64,000 bases of DNA, taken from Isoetes taiwanensis. Its lineage: Eukaryota; Streptophyta; Lycopodiopsida; Isoetales; Isoetaceae. Location of the stretch: contig JAJEKV010000085.1 in the NCBI GenBank assembly GCA_021234155.1, forward strand, positions 1,622,896-1,686,895, written 5' to 3'. The notes beneath the pieces are model-generated. The model was not told the DNA's origin and made no database searches. It saw only the letters and a program-made list of their open reading frames with translations. Shown piece after piece: positions 52,501 through 63,400 of the stretch (the stretch's first letter is position 1; every line of letters begins with the position of its first letter). Both the position numbers and the translations under genes were made by a program.

Positions 52501-54785
52501 TTAGGCTCTAGCCATGCCTCTTCTTCTAATCCCGACCTGTTCTCCCTCGAGAACTGCTCGAGTTCGGAGCCTTCCATACATTGCCCAATGGGGAGATCCG
52601 CCTTCTTTGGTAGTCCGGAGGCTCGTGTCCCTTTCTCGCCCCTTCCATCTGCGGTTGTTCCTCGGTTTCCATCTGTGGTCCGGTGCTCTTCTTCTTCCTC
52701 GGTCGGTCCCCGGTCCGAGCTTGGTGGGGAGGATTCGGGCTGGTGGACCTCCTTCTCTTGCTCCTCTTCTTGTCTCTTCCTGTTTTCCCGGCTGATGCTT
52801 GCGGCAACCGAAGTTGCCCATCAACCAGCTCTTTGCCGCTTGGCTGCCAACAAAGCCTTTATCCGTTTCCAGGTCCGTCCTCATCTCAAGATATTTCCTC
52901 TTTCCTCGGGTATGGGTCCAAATTCCTCGAACGTGTTCCTTGCCTGGGTGGCCTCATGGGACTCTGTTCTTCCATATGGTCTCGGCGTTGTCGTTCCACG
53001 AGCCTAGGCCTCTAGCCGCATACACAAGTAGTTCATGGCTATATGGTTAGTTTTAGCTTGTTCTCGTGCATTGTTTATGTTTGTTGGTATAGTTGGGGAC
53101 ACAAAATACATCAACAAAACATTTGAAGTGCAAAAAGAAATTATATTTATATTATATAATATTTTAGTACAAAAAGTCTCCTGATCAAGAGTCTAACTAA
53201 TCTTGAAATCGCCCGGTAAGATGGGTTGTCCTCAAGGAACTTCTTAACTTGGGCCGTTCCCCTCTGAATGACCCAAGTTCCTGAAAACGGCGCTTCTTGG
53301 CGAGAGCAGCCACTGCAAAGGCCTCCAAGTCTTCTCTCTGATTGAGGATGTGAGGCCATGACCACCGCTAATCGCTACTTGAGTCGATGAGGGTATGGCC
53401 GAAGTCCCGAGGTCAAGTGCCATTGCTCTCTTGACTATGCAATGTGCGACATTTGCCGCTATTTGAGCATGCGCGGCTTTGGGGGTGCAATCAGCATGGG
53501 CTGCTCCTTCCCCTCACCCCTAGGGCTGAATTTGCGATTATACCACGGCTATTCTCCCGTCTAGCGGCGATGGCGGGTAGTACCTCGGCTGACTTTGTCG
53601 TTGTGTGTAGCGGATGATTCCCCACTTGTTTGGCCTCCTGCTCTATCGCCACGCATATTCGTCGACCTCTATCTCGGTGAGCTCGGTAGTCTTCGATTGT
53701 GGAGTCGACTCGCTTTGATCGATTCTGCTCCTCTTCTTTGGAGGGGAGTGTCGAGGGACTCGCATCGGGGATGCTAGTGGTCTTGCCTCGATCCCCATCC
53801 GCTTCTCAATGGTGAGGGAACTCTTCTTGGATGGCGTGTCTCCTGGTCTCCATAACCTGCCTTATGCCGTTGTATGCACGGATGTCAAGTCGCTTCCTCG
53901 TAGGTGTCGGCTTCCCACGACTTGAAGCGGAAGTTCGGAGACTCCCGGACGATGAAGTTGTCCATGCTCTGCCCGCAGCTTGGTGGGCAGTTCATCCAAT
54001 CTGAGCTCCCTCTCCCAGATTTGGGAGGTTCCCGATGTCGGCCGAGGAGTAGATACTCTTCTCCGATGATGATAGGGGGCTAGGCTTGTGATGCCTGCCC
54101 AAGTGGGGAGCAACTCCATGTTACCTGCCCGGGCCCGAAGTTGACCGGCTCCTCTTCCTCGCCATGTCGCCGCCTCCCTCCTCGAGTTTGCTCGGTGTAC
54201 TCTTTGTCGTCCGACTCCTCTTCTTCCTCACTTCCTTCTTGCTCTTGCCGATACCGCAAAAGCATCCGCTCTTCCGCTTGGCTGCTATGGGGTCTACCTC
54301 CATGGGAGGAATAGAGGTTGCCCCAATGGGTTTTCGCACCTGGGATAGGAAAATAGCTAAGGCGGCGTGGGGGAGAAATACTTGGTCCCCGGCAGCTGTC
54401 GTGACCATGTAGTCTGGTAGCCTCTGCGCTTTGTTAGTTAAGTACTTGGCGATGTTGGGGACATCACCCAAGGCTGCTTGGAAGGGATGGGCGGGGAACA
54501 AAATAGCCTATGCAAGGGGGAGCCGGATGAGGGAGGGTCCTACTCTAGCTTGGAACTTCGCTAAGACTTGTCTATATGCCGGGTTTGCATTTAGTGGCTT
54601 GCACATCTATTTTTTCCCAAAGACTCGAAGATGTCATTGACATCCGCCGGCAAAGATGGGCACCGGCTACCGCACCATCGCCTCAAGTCGCAAGGGCTAT
54701 TGATCTAGCGAAGAAGAGAGTATCAAACGGATGCGTAAGCGCCTCCAAGGAGCCGGAAGATCGCTTCTAAGCAAAGGAGAGCAAA
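52500..54785 (-). pseudogene. Basic, Ser/Arg-rich coding-like region upstream of gag (gypsy element 2)
   Basis: Unidentified. The minus strand encodes, in several frames, a globular piece (HPFQAALGDVPNIAKYL; LPDYMVTTAAGDQVFLPHA; 54460-54370), then basic linkers (KSKKEVRKKRSRTTK; KKRSKRRRSTSPNPP) and Glu/Arg-rich helices. It could be the N-terminal part of a long gag or a separate ORF before gag. A TATA box lies just upstream (54818-54826). GC content is higher than in the flanks. Confidence 0.45.
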
Positions 54786-54817
54786 CTTGCAGGGTGCTAA
54801 ATGAGAAATGGAGGACC

Positions 54818-54826
54818 TATTTATAG
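54818..54826 (-). promoter_or_regulatory. TATA box, unit X2
   Basis: CTATAAATAG on the minus strand, about 40-50 bp upstream of where coding-like sequence starts (54770). The same box, with the same relation to a CTTAGAAAG-type start region and an upstream hairpin, is at 56774-56783. Confidence 0.45.
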
Positions 54827-55017
54827 AAAAAGGGAAAACCCTAATTTTTGGATGACCTAGAATTTACCGGGATTGGATGATTCTGATCTATTAAAGGGTG
54901 CAATTGAGAGTTTGAAGACTACTTCTAGGGTTTGAGCATGCTAGGATGGACTAATGAACCTATTGCAAACGAATTGGGGATCATTTGGATATGGCATGGT
55001 GAAGAAAAAATGTCGAG

Positions 55018-55090
55018 GTCTCACACGCTAAGCCCCTGCACCGATAATGAAAAGTTCATTTTCTCGCCTCGGGCGCCGACGTGGTGAGAC
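55018..55090. repeat. Long inverted repeat H1 (73 nt)
   Basis: Begins GTCTCACACGC and ends GTGGTGAGAC; the outer arms pair over 7 bp with more pairing inside. The centre (gataatgaaaagttcatttt) is itself self-complementary. Closely related to H3 at 56858-56927. Confidence 0.6.
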
Positions 55091-55220
55091 ATGGGCTCTA
55101 AATGGGCTAAACTTGATCAATCTGGGTGATCTAAGGGTGTAATTCTACTGACTCATCGAGATAGGCGTAATTGACCCTTATTTGGTCGATTTGGAGCTGT
55201 TTTGGGCATTTTTGGGCATG

Positions 55221-55292
55221 GTTCACACGTTGCTATGCCAAATACCAAAATGAGATTCTCATTTTCTCGTCCCGGCGCGAATGCAGGAGACA
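55221..55292. repeat. Related hairpin-like sequence H2
   Basis: gttcacacgttgc ... gagattctcattttctcgtc, ccggcgcg, ending ggagaca. Shares the core TGAGA-TTCTCATTTTCTCG-CCCGGCGC with H1 and H3 but with decayed outer arms. Confidence 0.45.
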
Positions 55293-55429
55293 TCGCCTCA
55301 ATTTTGCTCAAAACTCCAATTTGATTAAAACAAAAGCTAGGATTCAATATCTTAATCTAGTTACGCAAGTTTGAACACATTATTTACACAAAAAAATTTT
55401 ATATTAACAAAAATTTTCATTATTTACAA

Positions 55430-56620
55430 GAAGTTCAAGGGCGCTTCTCCCTGATGTGTCCGCCAAAAACATATCCCTCATGAGCGTGGCCCTCTTTCAA
55501 GTGAACTGTACCAGCCATCGAATCCTCGAAATGCCGCACTATTTTCGCCTCGCCGCCTCCCCGTGAGACACAGCAGACATTTCATCGGGTCACCCGCATG
55601 TCCGTGTTGTATTCCCAAAGATGACTTCTGACCAAAGCGCTGAAACGGTGCCCGGGAATCAAGAGTCCGTAAATTTGCCGGAAGTGCCGGATTTCTTTGA
55701 GGGCTCTTCGCCCTTCGCTTGCTCTTGCTCCGCTTCTTTCACGGTGCTCGGGAGTGCTTGGGCACACGGGTGGCTGGCTGGCCGGGGCTGGCACTGTCGG
55801 TGATCCGCCTTCAATTGTTCTCACCACATGCTCACGGTAGTAGCGTTAACCATGCCATCCCACTTAAGCCATATAGGTTGTATATAATCTTCTTCTGATA
55901 GACCTTGGTGGGTCTATCACGTCATATCCGTTGGGGTCAGCGGGGAGCTTTAACTCACATCCCGCGTCGGAAAAAGGTGGGGCTTGGCGCTACCCGGTAC
56001 ATTCTTCTGCTTTCGAGTCTTTGCGCACCCTTTCCGTTACTTCCTTCTCCTGACCCAGGGGTTTTGAAGCTTTTACCCGATTATTGGGGGCGTAATCTTA
56101 GAGTAGAGTCGTCGGTAGAAAGTGGGGGTACACTTCGCGATGGCTCGTTGATAGCCAGGACCCATGGCACAAACACCAACCTCACAACTTTCTCTTGCAG
56201 CCTTAATCGGCTTTGGCCTTCCTCTTCTACCGTACCGTGGGTTGGGTCGCTCTCCCTGGGCCCTCCCTCTCCCTGGGCCAGCCTTTTGGCTTCATATTTG
56301 GTCGGATGAACGCTACAAGCGTAGGCTTCTTCGCCAGGCTGCTTCCCCACGCCGCCCTCTCTCTCTCTTCCTCCCTTCCCCGGCAGACGGGCCCCAAGCC
56401 TCGAAGTTGCTCGACGGCCGCTGCCCTATCCGCCTCCCGCTGTTTCTCAGCCCTCCTCTCCTCTCTGCACTTCGAGAATCGGCCGCGATAATGTCTCTGA
56501 CGCTTCCTCGCTACATCTCCGTCGCCTCCGATCCGACCGACTCTCACCGAAGAAGATTCGCCTTTTGCCTAAAGCGCCTGGCAAAGATCCTCCAATGAGG
56601 GCTGTGGTCAGCCGGCGCCG
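55430..56620 (-). pseudogene. Unidentified coding-like region, unit X1
   Basis: The minus strand has gene-like sequence: KQREADRAAAVEQLRGLGPV (about 56440-56380, strongly helical), CSVHPTKYEAKRLAQGEGG (about 56310), and, after gaps, EIRHFRQIYGLLIPGHRFSA with VRSHLWEYNTDMRVTR (55700-55583). I do not recognise the family. It is preceded by a TATA box and hairpin like those of the 52.5-54.8 kb region, so it may be the corresponding 5' portion of a second, related element. Several frame changes and stops are present. Confidence 0.4.
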
Positions 56621-56773
56621 GATCTATCTGGCTTCTAAGGCTTTAGCCGTCCTGCTTTTGTTCAAATGCTGTTCGACACCTGTCACGACTCACAAGTGCT
56701 ACCAAAGATCGCCTTTTGGCAAGGGAGAGCAGACTTTCTAAGCAAGGTACGCGAAAAATGAGGGGGTCTAGGT

Positions 56774-56783
56774 CTATTTATAG
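56774..56783 (-). promoter_or_regulatory. TATA box, unit X1
   Basis: CTATAAATAG on the minus strand, 75 bp from hairpin H3 and about 150 bp before the coding-like sequence. It has the same arrangement as unit X2. Confidence 0.45.
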
Positions 56784-56857
56784 GGGTCGATTTTAGGTCA
56801 AACTTCAAACTACCTTTTTGGGTCATCTAGGACATCTAAAACACCTAAATTGCCATG

Positions 56858-56927
56858 GTCTCACACGCTGCACCCGGGACCGATAATGAGAAGTTAATTT
56901 TTTGTCCCGGCGCTGACGGTGTGAGAC
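56858..56927. repeat. Long inverted repeat H3 (70 nt)
   Basis: The outer arms GTCTCACAC and GTGTGAGAC are perfect over 9 bp. The inner arms CCGGGAC (56874-56880) and GTCCCGG (56904-56910) are perfect over 7 bp. A loop of about 23 nt is rich in A/T. The whole can fold into one long hairpin. Confidence 0.75.
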
Positions 56928-56929
56928 AT

Positions 56930-57220
56930 GGTGGGTCCCGCTATTACATTTTATACTTTCTAAGCATATACATGTCGGGAATTTTTACTATTTCTTAGTT
57001 CAAAGTTGAATTAATGCTATTTTTCCAATTATGATTTTTTAGCACGCCGTGCCTCAACTGCTGCACCCCTTCTTTTGCAATTCTAGACTATCCAATGAAC
57101 ACCTCCAACTCAAAGAACACCGACGGGCATTAATCCTCAAATGTTAGATTCTAAATTTTAGAAATCAAGGGTCGGGAAAATTCAAAACAAAAAAATATGA
57201 AGTGCAGATGGGCATCATTA
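56930..57220. other. Spacer before the glucanase gene
   Basis: AT-rich, no feature recognised; would contain the promoter of the GH17 gene. Confidence 0.3.
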
Positions 57221-57221
57221 C

Positions 57222-59178
57222 ATGTTCATCTACCTCCATCTTCTTATTGTCCTCACGTTCTGTTCCTTCTTATTGCAACAAGGTAATTATTCTAGATAAC
57301 GTTCTGTTCAGTATTTACCATCATTGTTTCAAATCGATCCTCTTCCAACTGCTCCTTAGGGTTCCTGCATCATTTGTTTCATTCCATGATTCAGTTACAC
57401 TTAGTTCAGAAATTTCATCATCATTCCTGCAAAACTGTTGCTAGCTTATTCCATTAATAAGAAACAATTACTTAGAAAACGTAATCCTTTCTATATTGAG
57501 CATATCTAGCTTCTCTTTTCAATCAGATCAGATTAAACATTATTATTTCAGATATTAAAACTGCAGTAATCTTGTGCAGGAGCAACGGCTGCCAAAATTG
57601 TGTCAATTATGGTCGCATTGTTGATGATCTTCCATCACCTTCCGAAGTTGCAACTTTTGCAAAAGAATCAAAACTTTGGAATGGTGAAAATTTATGATGT
57701 CAATCCAGAGACATTCTTAAGGCATTTGCAAATGCAGGATTTCCCTCATGGTTATGCTACCAGATGAAAGCATACAAGAAATTGCTGCTACACGGGGACA
57801 ATCAGACAATTGGGTCAATACTAACATAGTTCCATATCTGGACTCTACGAAAATTACCACAATTTTGGTAGGAAACGAAAATCTAACCAGGGCAGATTCT
57901 TATACTCAATATGTAGTTCGATATGCAGAACATCTACAATTCATTGAGAAATTTGAGTTTAACTGATTCAATCAAAATTTCAACTCCGCATGCTTTGATG
58001 TCCTGAGCACCTCTTTTCCTCCTTCATCTGGTGAATTTAAAAGCAGTCTTACAAGCACTATACAATCTATTCTTGCATTTCAGAATGAGACGGGATCATT
58101 CTTTACGATAGACGTGTATCCCTACTTTGCTTATAAGGATAATACCAACAGCATAGAATTGGACTATGCTTTATTCAACTCAATGCAACAGGATATACAG
58201 ATACAAATACAAATTTGCATTACACAAATCTTTTGATGCACAAAATGGATGCAGTTTATTCTGCCATTAAAAGGTTGAATTATGATGGAATGGAAGTTGT
58301 TGTATCAGAAACAGGCTGGCCATCTGCTGGAGATATCGGTGCAAGTTTGGAAAATGCAGAGACTTATAATAATAACCTAATTTCACATGTTCTACATAAT
58401 CCTGCAAAGGGCACTCCAATGAAACCAGGCACGAGGATTGTTACATATATTTTTTGAGCTATTTAATGAAGATCTAAAGACCGGAAGTGAATCAGAGCGC
58501 CATTTCGGATTATTCTATCCCAACATGACAGAGGTATACACTATTTCAGCATCAAATCATCTTCAATTTTTCTTCAGCATTCAAACAGATTAATGACGTC
58601 ATTGACAGCACATTTTTCTTGTTCTTGCCCCTTTTCTGCTTTGCGCATTCCCTTATTGTGATCTACTACTGTTTTCACTTCTCACATTAGCAACAGATTA
58701 TTCTACCATCATTCCTTTTTACTAGTGTAATCTGACTCATACAAGCATGATAATGAACAGAATCTAACTCTTACATTTTCTTTTCGGAGCTAGATATCTT
58801 ACCTTCTTAGGTTAATGTTGGTTGAACAATAGATACTTCAGCGGCTAAAAGTCCCCACCAAAGCCTATAATGACAAAAGAAAAAGCATCGAGTTTTCGTC
58901 TCTTACGTTTAGAAATAGAATCTCGGGTCTAAAATCAAAGTCCTAAAGTGTCCTATAGTTACCATAGCTAGGTTGTCATCTTCCTGATAATAATCGTGCG
59001 ACGGTTGCAGGTTGTAAAGTGGTCGTTGTCGAGCACAGATATGGAGCCCACGCCATCGCCGGATGGGTCTAACGTTGTGGACGTTTCAGGCTGCCCGAGC
59101 TCCATAGCCAGACATTCTTTTTTATTATCTTGTTTTTCTCTTTTAAATGTCTTGGCGTTCTTTTTTTTTTCATATTAA
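57222..59178 (+). pseudogene. Glucan endo-1,3-beta-glucosidase (GH17, GPI-anchored type) pseudogene
   Basis: Exon 1 (57222-57282) starts MFIYLHLLIVLTFCSFLLQQ, a signal peptide, and ends at a GT donor. The next exon starts after the AG near 57580 with ATAAKI, then VNYGRIVDDLPSPSEVATFA, KIYDVNPETF, VMLPDESIQEIAATRGQSDN, TNIVPYLDSTKITTILVGNE (holding the first catalytic Glu), FFTIDVYPYFAYKDN, VVVSETGWPSAGD (the second catalytic Glu region) and [18 protein letters not shown]. After a one-base expansion in a T run (58450) comes [10 protein letters not shown] final exon (about 59012-59178) gives a Ser/Pro stretch and a hydrophobic end (SLLNVLAFFFFSY), a GPI-anchor signal. Such enzymes act on callose at the cell surface or plasmodesmata. 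At least five frameshifts or small losses make this copy non-functional. Confidence 0.9.
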
Positions 59179-59179
59179 G

Positions 59180-60280
59180 AAATAACACTCTCTTCACCTT
59201 TTAAACATTGTCCACGAGTTCTTCTCTATTTAATATGACATTTCCAATCAAGCACATTTTTTCTTGTGCATTGCATTATGATTGCCATGAAATCGACATC
59301 TCGATACACAATGATAAACTGAATTGAATTATTTGTAGAAGAAAAATGAAGAAGAAAAGACAATTCCAGGGTGTGGACAACATATCTTTTCGGCATAACA
59401 AACAATGATTTTTCGTCGCATTTTGCCAACAACCAACAAGGTTCCATACCCAATAAGTTTAATCACAACCACCAGTTAACGTCAACATGTCCCATTTCAC
59501 CCAAATACACCAATAAAATGACAAAGGGATCAATTCCATTTTTCATACTGTGTTGTTTGATGAATGTGAGGGGGCGCTTATCAAATGGTGCACTTTTTTT
59601 TAAATGATGCTCGGACATGATCATATAGAGATCTCAAATTTATGCATTAAGCATTTTAAAGTCCACTATACAGCAGAAACATTAGCCTATGGGATCCACC
59701 ATTCGTATCATCCTAAATCCTTGCGCGTGCACATGTGCACTCACAAGATTAAAAATCCTAAGATATGTACAATGAGCAAACAAATCAAGATCCCAAGCTT
59801 ATGTGCATTTATAAAAAGTATAAAATATATGCATTGATATTATATGATATATAGATATGCGTATACACGTAGGGTACGATGACAATCCAATATGTTAAGG
59901 GTATGAAATACCTTTAGAGGGCTAGATAACGTCCTCTGGCGAGGTGCTATGGCCCAGGCAGAAATGGCCTCGGTGGCCATGTAATGCTTCGGTCATATGC
60001 AGAGACATCATTATCAGCCCCAGGGCATTCACAGGGAAGACCCGTATAAACCAAGTGAGTGTCTGGAAGGGTTTTTTTTTTCGATGTTTCCGTATGTATA
60101 CTAGGGGGTTGAAGGCCCCATCTTACACATTCTATTATATTTTCTTGGCGGAAGGGTGTTTTTCCAACATTTTATGTACGTATATAGGGTGTTTTTCTCA
60201 CCCCAAGCATATGCTCATATGCTAAAGGTGAATTCTTCGGGTTATCATCCTTAACCTTCTAGACCGAGTCATTTTGCTCT
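59180..60280. other. AT-rich DNA, no gene recognised
   Basis: No coding match, no repeat shared with the rest of the window. Confidence 0.35.
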
Positions 60281-60284
60281 TCCT

Positions 60285-60340
60285 ACAGGAGGAGGAGGAG
60301 GAGGAGGAATTTTAACGTCATGCAACTTGGCATCATCCCT
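60285..60340 (-). mobile_element. Short LINE 3' stub with (AGG)n tail
   Basis: Seven GGA units (60287-60308) joined to attttaacgtcatgcaactt, the same terminus as the stub at 2777-2824. On the minus strand this is a LINE 3' end with a (TCC)n tail. Confidence 0.55.
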
Positions 60341-60579
60341 TAGGATATATGATGCATACACCACTCCAACATTCGCTTTTAGCTTACGTAAGAGAAGGAT
60401 GTTGAGGCAACAAAGGAACTACAATTTCGTCGTTTAACGAGCAACTCAAATGCTTATGATCCAACCAGCAAAGAAGGAGCACCTCGCAGCAACAATCGCC
60501 GGCCTTCTCCTTTCATGTGTTGATACTGTTATTCACTGCCCAAGAAGCACTGTTATGACCACAAACATCCTTGTTGTCA

Positions 60580-60759
60580 TGTGTTATTTCCATAACAGAT
60601 TAATGCAAAGCAAAAGGCAGGAATGCTATTGGATATAGCACTCTTGCAATGTGTAGATGAAATTTTCTTTACTGGCATATGTTATGACCATAATAGATTT
60701 AAGCAAAGCAAAGGCAGGAATGCTATTGGATATAGCATTCTTGCAATGTGGGATGAAAG
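60580..60759. repeat. Direct duplication, about 82 bp x 2
   Basis: 60580-60662 and 60678-60759 share GGCAGGAATGCTATTGGATA and its flanks with about 90 percent identity, separated by 15 bp. Confidence 0.8.
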
Positions 60760-61660
60760 TAGCTCTTAGGGAGTGAAATGATGAGGATGAGGATGTTAAA
60801 GGAGCTAAGCCCCACCAAGACTAATAGGCATTGTTCCTTATTTGCTCCAATGGGTGACCTCCTTAAGCCCTAAATTCCTAGGGAAGGTTTGTACTTGCAC
60901 TATTTACAAATTGGGGTAAAAGATCCATGGAGCTACTCTTAAGCCGTCAAAACCAAGGAGCAAGAGATTCTGAGTTCTACTGTTGGAAGAGTCCCCAAGG
61001 ATTCACCTATATGTATTTTGGACATGCATATAACTTTCTAGGGTCAGGGAAAACCCTTATCTACTACTATTTAAAAAAAAAAAAAAAAAATCCCTTATCA
61101 TGCATTCCACCAATTGTCTCACATATATATCCCATAAAGTATTCCTACTTAGTACAAAGAATAGTATATCTAAAATCTATGATGGTTAGTTTTCTCAAAT
61201 TTTGGAGGCCTTTGTACATGCATATATTCATATGTAGGAGAATTTCTGTGTAGGAGAATTGAAGTGCTGATTTGTAGAGGGCAACCCATAGTGCGACATC
61301 ACCTTATTAGAATTCGCTCTAAAGTGCTCACATATTTTGCTTTAAGAACTTATGAGCTAGCTCATGCACTAACTCATGGTTTGACTCATGTATTGATACA
61401 TGGGTAGAGTTAGGTGCTTCTAGAATAATATGCGTTAGGCCTATATTAGCTAAATATATATATTAGCTTAATGCACTGATTTTCCCTCTTAAGAGACAAA
61501 TAATTCATGTCTGTTTTGATGAATTAAGGGTTTATAGCCTCATACTGACAAATCAAATACAATGTCCCGCCGACGAAGCTATGGAGTCCTCTAAGTTTCA
61601 CGCAGTAGTTCTTCCCTTCCAAACAAACCTATATCAAACCATCATATCAAACCTATATTG
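60760..61660. other. AT-rich DNA, no gene recognised
   Basis: Contains a 20-base A run (about 61072-61090) that could be a LINE or processed-transcript tail, but no upstream element is recognisable. Confidence 0.3.
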
Positions 61661-61668
61661 CATCTAAC

Positions 61669-62001
61669 TTAGCGCACAGACTTGTCGCTTCTGATTTGAA
61701 AATCACGTTTGTCACTGATGAAACCCATCATAATCTTCTCGATATGGAAAAAGCCCCTTCTGGTCTCCATTTTGAATCTCTTCCAAGCCGGCTCCCCCTC
61801 ATCCCTGAGATGATTCCTTCCATAATTCCGAAAGGATCGCCAGATGCTTTCGATCAGATGGAGCCGAATCTGGAGAATCTTCTGCCCAAGCTTTTGAATA
61901 AAAAATCCCCTGTTTCTTGCATTATTTTTTATGCCTTCCTTTCTGTCTAGCCTTAAGATGTGCAGAGAAATTTGGGCTTTCAACCGTCGCTGTTCTGACA
62001 T
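61669..62001 (-). CDS. Unidentified open reading frame, 110 codons
   Basis: Opens with ATG at 62001 and runs to a stop at 61669. The product is very basic (RRLKAQISLHILRLDRKEG; RNYGRNHLRDEG; KMETRRGFFHIEKIMMG), with no recognised domain or signal. Opposite-strand translation is also open over 61696-61950, so openness may come from composition. It could be a retroelement fragment. Kept as a low-confidence entry. Confidence 0.15.
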   Translation of the reverse strand: MSEQRRLKAQISLHILRLDRKEGIKNNARNRGFFIQKLGQKILQIRLHLIESIWRSFRNYGRNHLRDEGEPAWKRFKMETRRGFFHIEKIMMGFISDKRDFQIRSDKSVR

Positions 62002-62454
62002 CTAATGCTACTAATGCTTGCTTCGATTGGCAGCTGCCGGAGCTTATCAAACAGGGGCGTGTACCGTGAACCTGGGCCGTGGATCGTGGGCTATGGGCCG
62101 GGGCGGGAATGATGATGGCGCATGGCATATGAACCCTAAAAATTCCGAAGGTCAAGACTTCGTTGCCAAACCGTGGAGCAACCTAGGCCGCACATCTAAG
62201 GCGGCCAAATCAGGTCTTTGTTGGGTCGCAAAAGAACTCTAAAAACTTGCTCTGCCCTAACAATTTGTGCGACAACAAAGGCGGCCAGGCATTTCGAATC
62301 TTCTGATAGTAATTAAGCCTTGCAAATTTAGAAGAGGAGCAAGTTTTGCAGCTTGCATATGGCATAGAATTAAGCAACAACCATTTTTATGGGTCTGCGC
62401 AAAGACCAACGGTCGCGGATCGTGTAAAAAAATCGCTAGATGAATTTATGAGGA

Positions 62455-62514
62455 AGATCAAAGACAGGGGTCTTGTTACAACAAAGATCAAAGACAGGGG
62501 TCTTGTAGCAACAA
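62455..62514. repeat. Tandem duplication, 30 bp x 2
   Basis: AGATCAAAGACAGGGGTCTT and the next ten bases at 62455-62484 repeat at 62485-62514 with two changes. The second copy overlaps the start of the foldback. Confidence 0.85.
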
Positions 62515-62757
62515 ATCTGCAATTGATGGGCTGCTTTCTCCAAGCGGGGCCAACCGGCAGATGGGAGCGCTTAGCATCAAATGCGTTAGAAATCCACCAA
62601 GGGTGCTCTTTTACCTCATTGACACCGCAGATTGAGGTCCCAAGCACCCTTTAATTAATTTGGACCGAGGCTTTCTAACGCATTGCGGATTGCAGGCGTT
62701 CCCATGCTGGGTTGGCCCTGCTTGGCCGAGCAGCCCATCAATTGCAGATTTGTTGCT
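62507..62757. repeat. Foldback: 86-nt inverted repeat with 79-nt loop
   Basis: The left arm 62507-62592 starts agcaacaaatctgcaattga and ends gcgttagaaa. The right arm 62672-62757 is its reverse complement: the first 29 bases of the outer arm match perfectly and the rest at about 75-80 percent. The loop has its own inverted pairs: aagggtgct (62599) with agcaccctt (62643), and acctca with tgaggt. The whole could fold into a nearly continuous hairpin of about 250 nt. Candidates are a foldback/MITE element or a young microRNA-like locus; no terminal target duplication is obvious. Confidence 0.85.
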
Positions 62758-62759
62758 GA

Positions 62760-63400
62760 CGTTTGGAAAATTGGATTGAGGCACAGGTTGCTCAACAAAT
62801 TAGAAGGTTAATGGTTGAGGAAGAAAGCAAAGAAATTAATTAGAGGACGAATTCAATAGCTTAAGGTTGCTGAGGTCCGCACTGGCAGAGCACGAAACAG
62901 CACTCGGATGAGAAGTTTGAGACCAAATCCAGCATGACGTCACTGCATTTATTAGGTTCTATTATTGCTTGTAGACACGGTCACCACCAAAATAGCTTCA
63001 AACAAAATAGCAAAGAAACAAATACCTTCAAACAGAAAATGAAATTGAATTATATATGAGTTGATAACTATTTGTTTTAATAGTTGTTATCAAATTTTTT
63101 AGTTTATTGATCTTCTAAATAGTCGAACATTGAAACTATAGCTATATGAGACAATGAGCAATAAGTACCATGTAAGCAAGCTGTTTAGATTAAAACCCCT
63201 TAGTGTATCTCCTAGGCAAATATTACAATATTTTTTTGGTAATTATACGTATGTAGGCAATTAAGAATCCCTTTTGAGTACACTCAGATGGTATATATGC
63301 ATAAAACAATTGCATCCTCCTCGTGCATTAGAGATTAAAATATTTTACAGGTGCTTTTTCATCTACAATTATCTATATCTAGGTAAAAAAGGAAGAAGTA
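62760..63400. other. AT-rich DNA, no gene recognised
   Basis: No coding match or repeat found. Confidence 0.35.

Larger units (their letters stand above)
45586..54790 (-). mobile_element. Ty3/gypsy chromovirus-type retrotransposon, decayed
   Basis: Second gypsy element, minus strand. From 3' to 5': 3' LTR (45586-47281), polypurine tract, a 900-bp non-coding stretch, chromodomain (about 48380-48260), integrase (49432-48852), RNase H (about 50100-49780), RT (50918-50340), protease (about 51400-51100), gag (52500-51650) and more gene-like sequence up to about 54780. Every domain is frameshifted. A partner 5' LTR with the ...GCGTCACA end is not found to the right, so the 5' end is lost or too diverged; the right border given is the end of coding-like sequence, not a proven terminus. 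Confidence 0.8.

Noticed and set aside
52514-53015. Plus-strand ORFs of about 90-140 codons in GC-rich DNA
   Set aside because: They are the opposite strand of the basic, Arg/Ser-rich minus-strand region; composition (Ser/Leu/Pro-rich) is that of an antisense shadow.
45586-57000. A complete second gypsy element with 5' LTR at 55-57 kb
   Set aside because: The 54.8-57 kb sequence shows no collinearity with the 3' LTR at 45.6-47.3 kb, so it was not called as its LTR.
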